Shown here: piece after piece, positions 61,958 through 64,000 of the stretch
Layout: the number at the start of each line of letters is the position of its first letter
Position numbering within the stretch: the first letter of the stretch is position 1
Assembly (NCBI RefSeq): GCF_001625215.2
Contig: NC_030383.2
Coordinates: 9,684,779 to 9,748,778, forward strand
Direction of reading: 5' to 3'
DNA: 64,000 nt
Source of the DNA: Daucus carota subsp. sativus
Taxonomy: Eukaryota > Streptophyta > Magnoliopsida > Apiales > Apiaceae
Notes under the pieces: generated by a model
What the model saw: the letters and a program-made list of their open reading frames with translations, nothing else
Told to the model about the DNA's origin: nothing
Databases searched by the model: none
Made by a program: the position numbers and the translations under genes

Positions 61958-62374
61958 ATGGCTTCTTTTATCAATCAAATCATAGCAGTATTTCTCATCT
62001 TTATCGTAACATCTTCATCCTTGGTATGTTCTGACAAAGTTCAGATAAACCTATCAAACGATTTTGATAATTATGATAGCATGAATGTTGGCTGCAAATC
62101 GAATTGAGGCGAAGATCTAGGCACAAAATTATTAGGTCCAAGTACCAATTTCACCTGGACAGGTGACATCAATTTTCCCGAGGGAAATAAGATTTGGTGG
62201 TGTGTACTTGAAATTACTCCTCTTACAGGTTTTTATGGAAATTTCACTCTATTTGACATCGAAAGAGATAACACAAGATGTGGTCAAAGTTGCTTGTGGA
62301 GTGGAAGAGAGGACGGGCTTTACCTTTACATCCCTGCTAATGATGGTTATGATTTTCAGTTTAAATGGGAATAA
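61958..62374 (+). pseudogene. S-protein homologue (SPH), one premature stop
   Basis: A single continuous frame of 139 codons, with a TGA at codon 50 (62105-62107) as its only interruption. It starts with a hydrophobic signal peptide (MASFINQIIAVFLIFIV) and continues with the SPH/self-incompatibility-protein-S1 pattern: CKS, EDLG, FTW, a WWC, FDIERD, two Cys around RCGQSC, LW and EDGLYLY, ending KWE. The family consists of small secreted plant proteins; PrsS of poppy is the pollen-recognition ligand and most others have unknown roles. Everything else is conserved, so loss of function is recent, unless the stop is polymorphic or a sequencing error. It lies between the two copies of the 0.5-kb duplication. 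Confidence 0.88.
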
Positions 62375-62522
62375 TTGATAGTTATTTATATGATTTTTTT
62401 TGCATCTTTTATATCTTTTACGGTGCATCTAAATGCTTTTCATGAATATATTATTCATTTGCAGAGTAATATTACGCAGAAGTTTTGTCATCTAAGTATG
62501 AAAATTCATTATAAATTCAGTT

Positions 62523-63019
62523 AATGTTATTGTAATGAATGTGGAAAATGGTAGATAAACTACAATTAATTATGTTATGTATTGCACAAAAGTGTTTAGT
62601 GGATAAGCACTTGGCAGAAAGTTCACTGTAAGATATAACATGGGATTTCCACGGTTCTGATCTCTTTCATTTTTTAAATTAGTTGATCCCATTGAAGATT
62701 ATGTCTATTTCTTCTGTTCATGAATATGGTAGTACACTCTGTGCTTGGATATCGGCCTTTTGCATTCTTTGCTATTGTTCTGTTGCTTATTGTCATGTGT
62801 CTGGAGCCTATGTTCGTGAATATGGTAATACACTCTATGCTTGGGCGTCGGCCTTTTGCATTCTTTGCCTATTGCACGGTTGCTTATTGTTATCCTTCTG
62901 CATTATTCGCGTATTGTTCTGTTACTTCTGTTAATGACTAGTTGCTAGCTTGGGCAAGGTGCCTTGTTATCTTGCAGTTGGGGGGTTCACCGTCTTGGTG
63001 ATTATGAATTTTGAGGTTA
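62523..63019 (+). repeat. Segmental duplication, copy B
   Basis: Partner of 60,141-60,684, same orientation, about 2.4 kb downstream, with scattered substitutions and one internal repeat unit fewer. Confidence 0.85.
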
Positions 63020-63350
63020 TTGGGGAGCATTTCCTGACTATTGATATACCTGATTGTCCATTTTAACTGGAGTTTGCAAATTGCCTATTTTTCTTCAATC
63101 TTCTTAACATTATCCAATATATATAATGTTCAGGATAACAGTTATAACATATATGTTAGGATTTTTTTTTTTCAAGTTTTGGGTTCCAATGGGTCGGGTT
63201 TCGATTTGAAGTTAATTAATATCCAAAATCTAATTCCAAATCCTTTGGGTTTGAAAAATGAATTCAATTCAAAATATCAGCTTCAGTAGAATTTATTCAG
63301 ATAAAAAATGGCCGGATATCTATAGAATCATATTTTACTTCTAACACTGC
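63020..63350. other. Stretch without a recognised gene
   Basis: AT-rich, including a run of T at 63,162-63,173. The open frame at 63,041-63,289 shows no family resemblance. Confidence 0.4.
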
Positions 63351-63785
63351 GGGGTCGTTTGTTTAATGGTATCTGCAATCAGGTATGGTGTTTGTCCATT
63401 ACAAATTCATACCTGGTGTTTGGCAAAATCTCGAACCCATACTTTAAACCCTCAAAGTATGATGTTTTGATACCCAAGTGGGAAGGTGAGTATGAGCTGG
63501 AGGTATGAGATGCATTCATTTTTTATTTTTTTTGTCTCTGTTTAAGTAATGAAATATTAATGTTTGATACAAAATTAAATCAATGATGCAAAAATATATA
63601 ACAATAATAATTTTATTAATATCTTTAATTAATATAAATTAATAACTTATTTTTCAAAAAAATTGTATATATTGATTCCAACACTCAACCAAACACATGA
63701 TATCAGATGTGATACCTCAAATCCATACTAGCTTAACCTGATTCCTCGTTCCAACCTCATACCACTCCTCGAACCAAACTACCCC
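63351..63785. mobile_element. MITE with GGGGTCGTTTG ends
   Basis: About 435 bp. The left end ggggtcgtttgtttaatggtat and the right end inverted, ggggtagtttggttcgagga, match over the first dozen bases, and gcgggg/ccccgc at the borders extends this. Its right part resembles 14,760-14,995. No clean target duplication was seen, so the superfamily (Tourist or hAT) is open. Confidence 0.7.
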
Positions 63786-63910
63786 GCTTGCATCTCAGCT
63801 TGGTGATTTAAAATAGTAATATCTTGGAATGTAAATTGACTTATTTTCAAAAGTCCGAAGTCATGAAACTTTTAGATTAGCATTTATCTGAGGTAATCTA
63901 TATATTATCT

Positions 63911-64000
63911 ACTATTAGCATTTTTTGCCCGTGCTATGTATAAGATTAATGATTTTTTTTATCCAATTAACTTATACATTTTTATTGACAAATTGTTATG
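63911..64000 (-). mobile_element. Possible degenerate Helitron 3' end, opposite strand
   Basis: On the minus strand the sequence gcacgggcaaaaaatgctaat recalls the Helitron end at 14,741-14,760 (gcacgggcttttatgctagt), with CTAA in place of CTAG. The upstream stem arm is not preserved. If real, the element extends past the right edge of the window. Confidence 0.35.

Noticed and set aside
1-64000. tRNA and other RNA genes
   Set aside because: I looked for tRNA-like cloverleaf signatures by eye and saw none convincing; a covariance-model scan would be decisive.

Overview
The window is nuclear DNA from a flowering plant, most likely a eudicot. Intron-rich genes of plant-specific families (GATA factor, RLCK-VII kinase, DYW-class PPR, SINE-type KASH protein, S-protein homologue) sit in AT-rich DNA between plant LTR retrotransposons, MITEs and a Helitron end. 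I cannot name the species.

Positions 1-26,320 are mobile DNA. A 12.5-kb minus-strand Copia element of the Sirevirus type (475-12,978) has LTRs that look identical, but its interior is decayed. A 170-bp MITE and a Helitron 3' end (14,759) follow; the Helitron lies inside an older MITE. A 9.6-kb plus-strand Gypsy element of the Tat type (15,241-24,834) keeps gag and protease. Most of its polymerase is missing, with a 100-bp tandem array at the point where it stops. It also carries an antisense transcription unit that appears to have its own promoter. Two Tourist-like MITEs of one family, one nested in the other, close the block (25,524-26,315).

Positions 27,264-57,389 are host gene space. In order: GATA zinc-finger factor (minus, 2 exons); HNH-domain protein (minus, 7 exons) head to head with an intronless short-chain dehydrogenase (plus) across 220 bp; RLCK-VII kinase (minus, 6 exons); DYW-class PPR protein (minus, 2 exons); ING-family PHD protein (plus, 7 exons) with three TIR elements in its introns; carboxylesterase (minus, 1 exon); and a SINE1/2-like nuclear-envelope KASH protein (plus, 2 exons) with a 70-residue in-frame tandem duplication. 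I placed exons by reading GT/AG sites and checking that the phases agree.

Positions 57,390-64,000 hold a possible 83-residue protein gene, a 0.5-kb segmental duplication flanking an S-protein-homologue pseudogene with one premature stop, a three-copy tandem repeat, another MITE and a weak second Helitron end. The host genes are unrelated housekeeping or signalling genes; nothing suggests a cluster. The most unusual items are the antisense unit in the Tat element, the Sirevirus with fresh LTRs around a dead interior, the nested MITE hairpin and the KASH-protein duplication.
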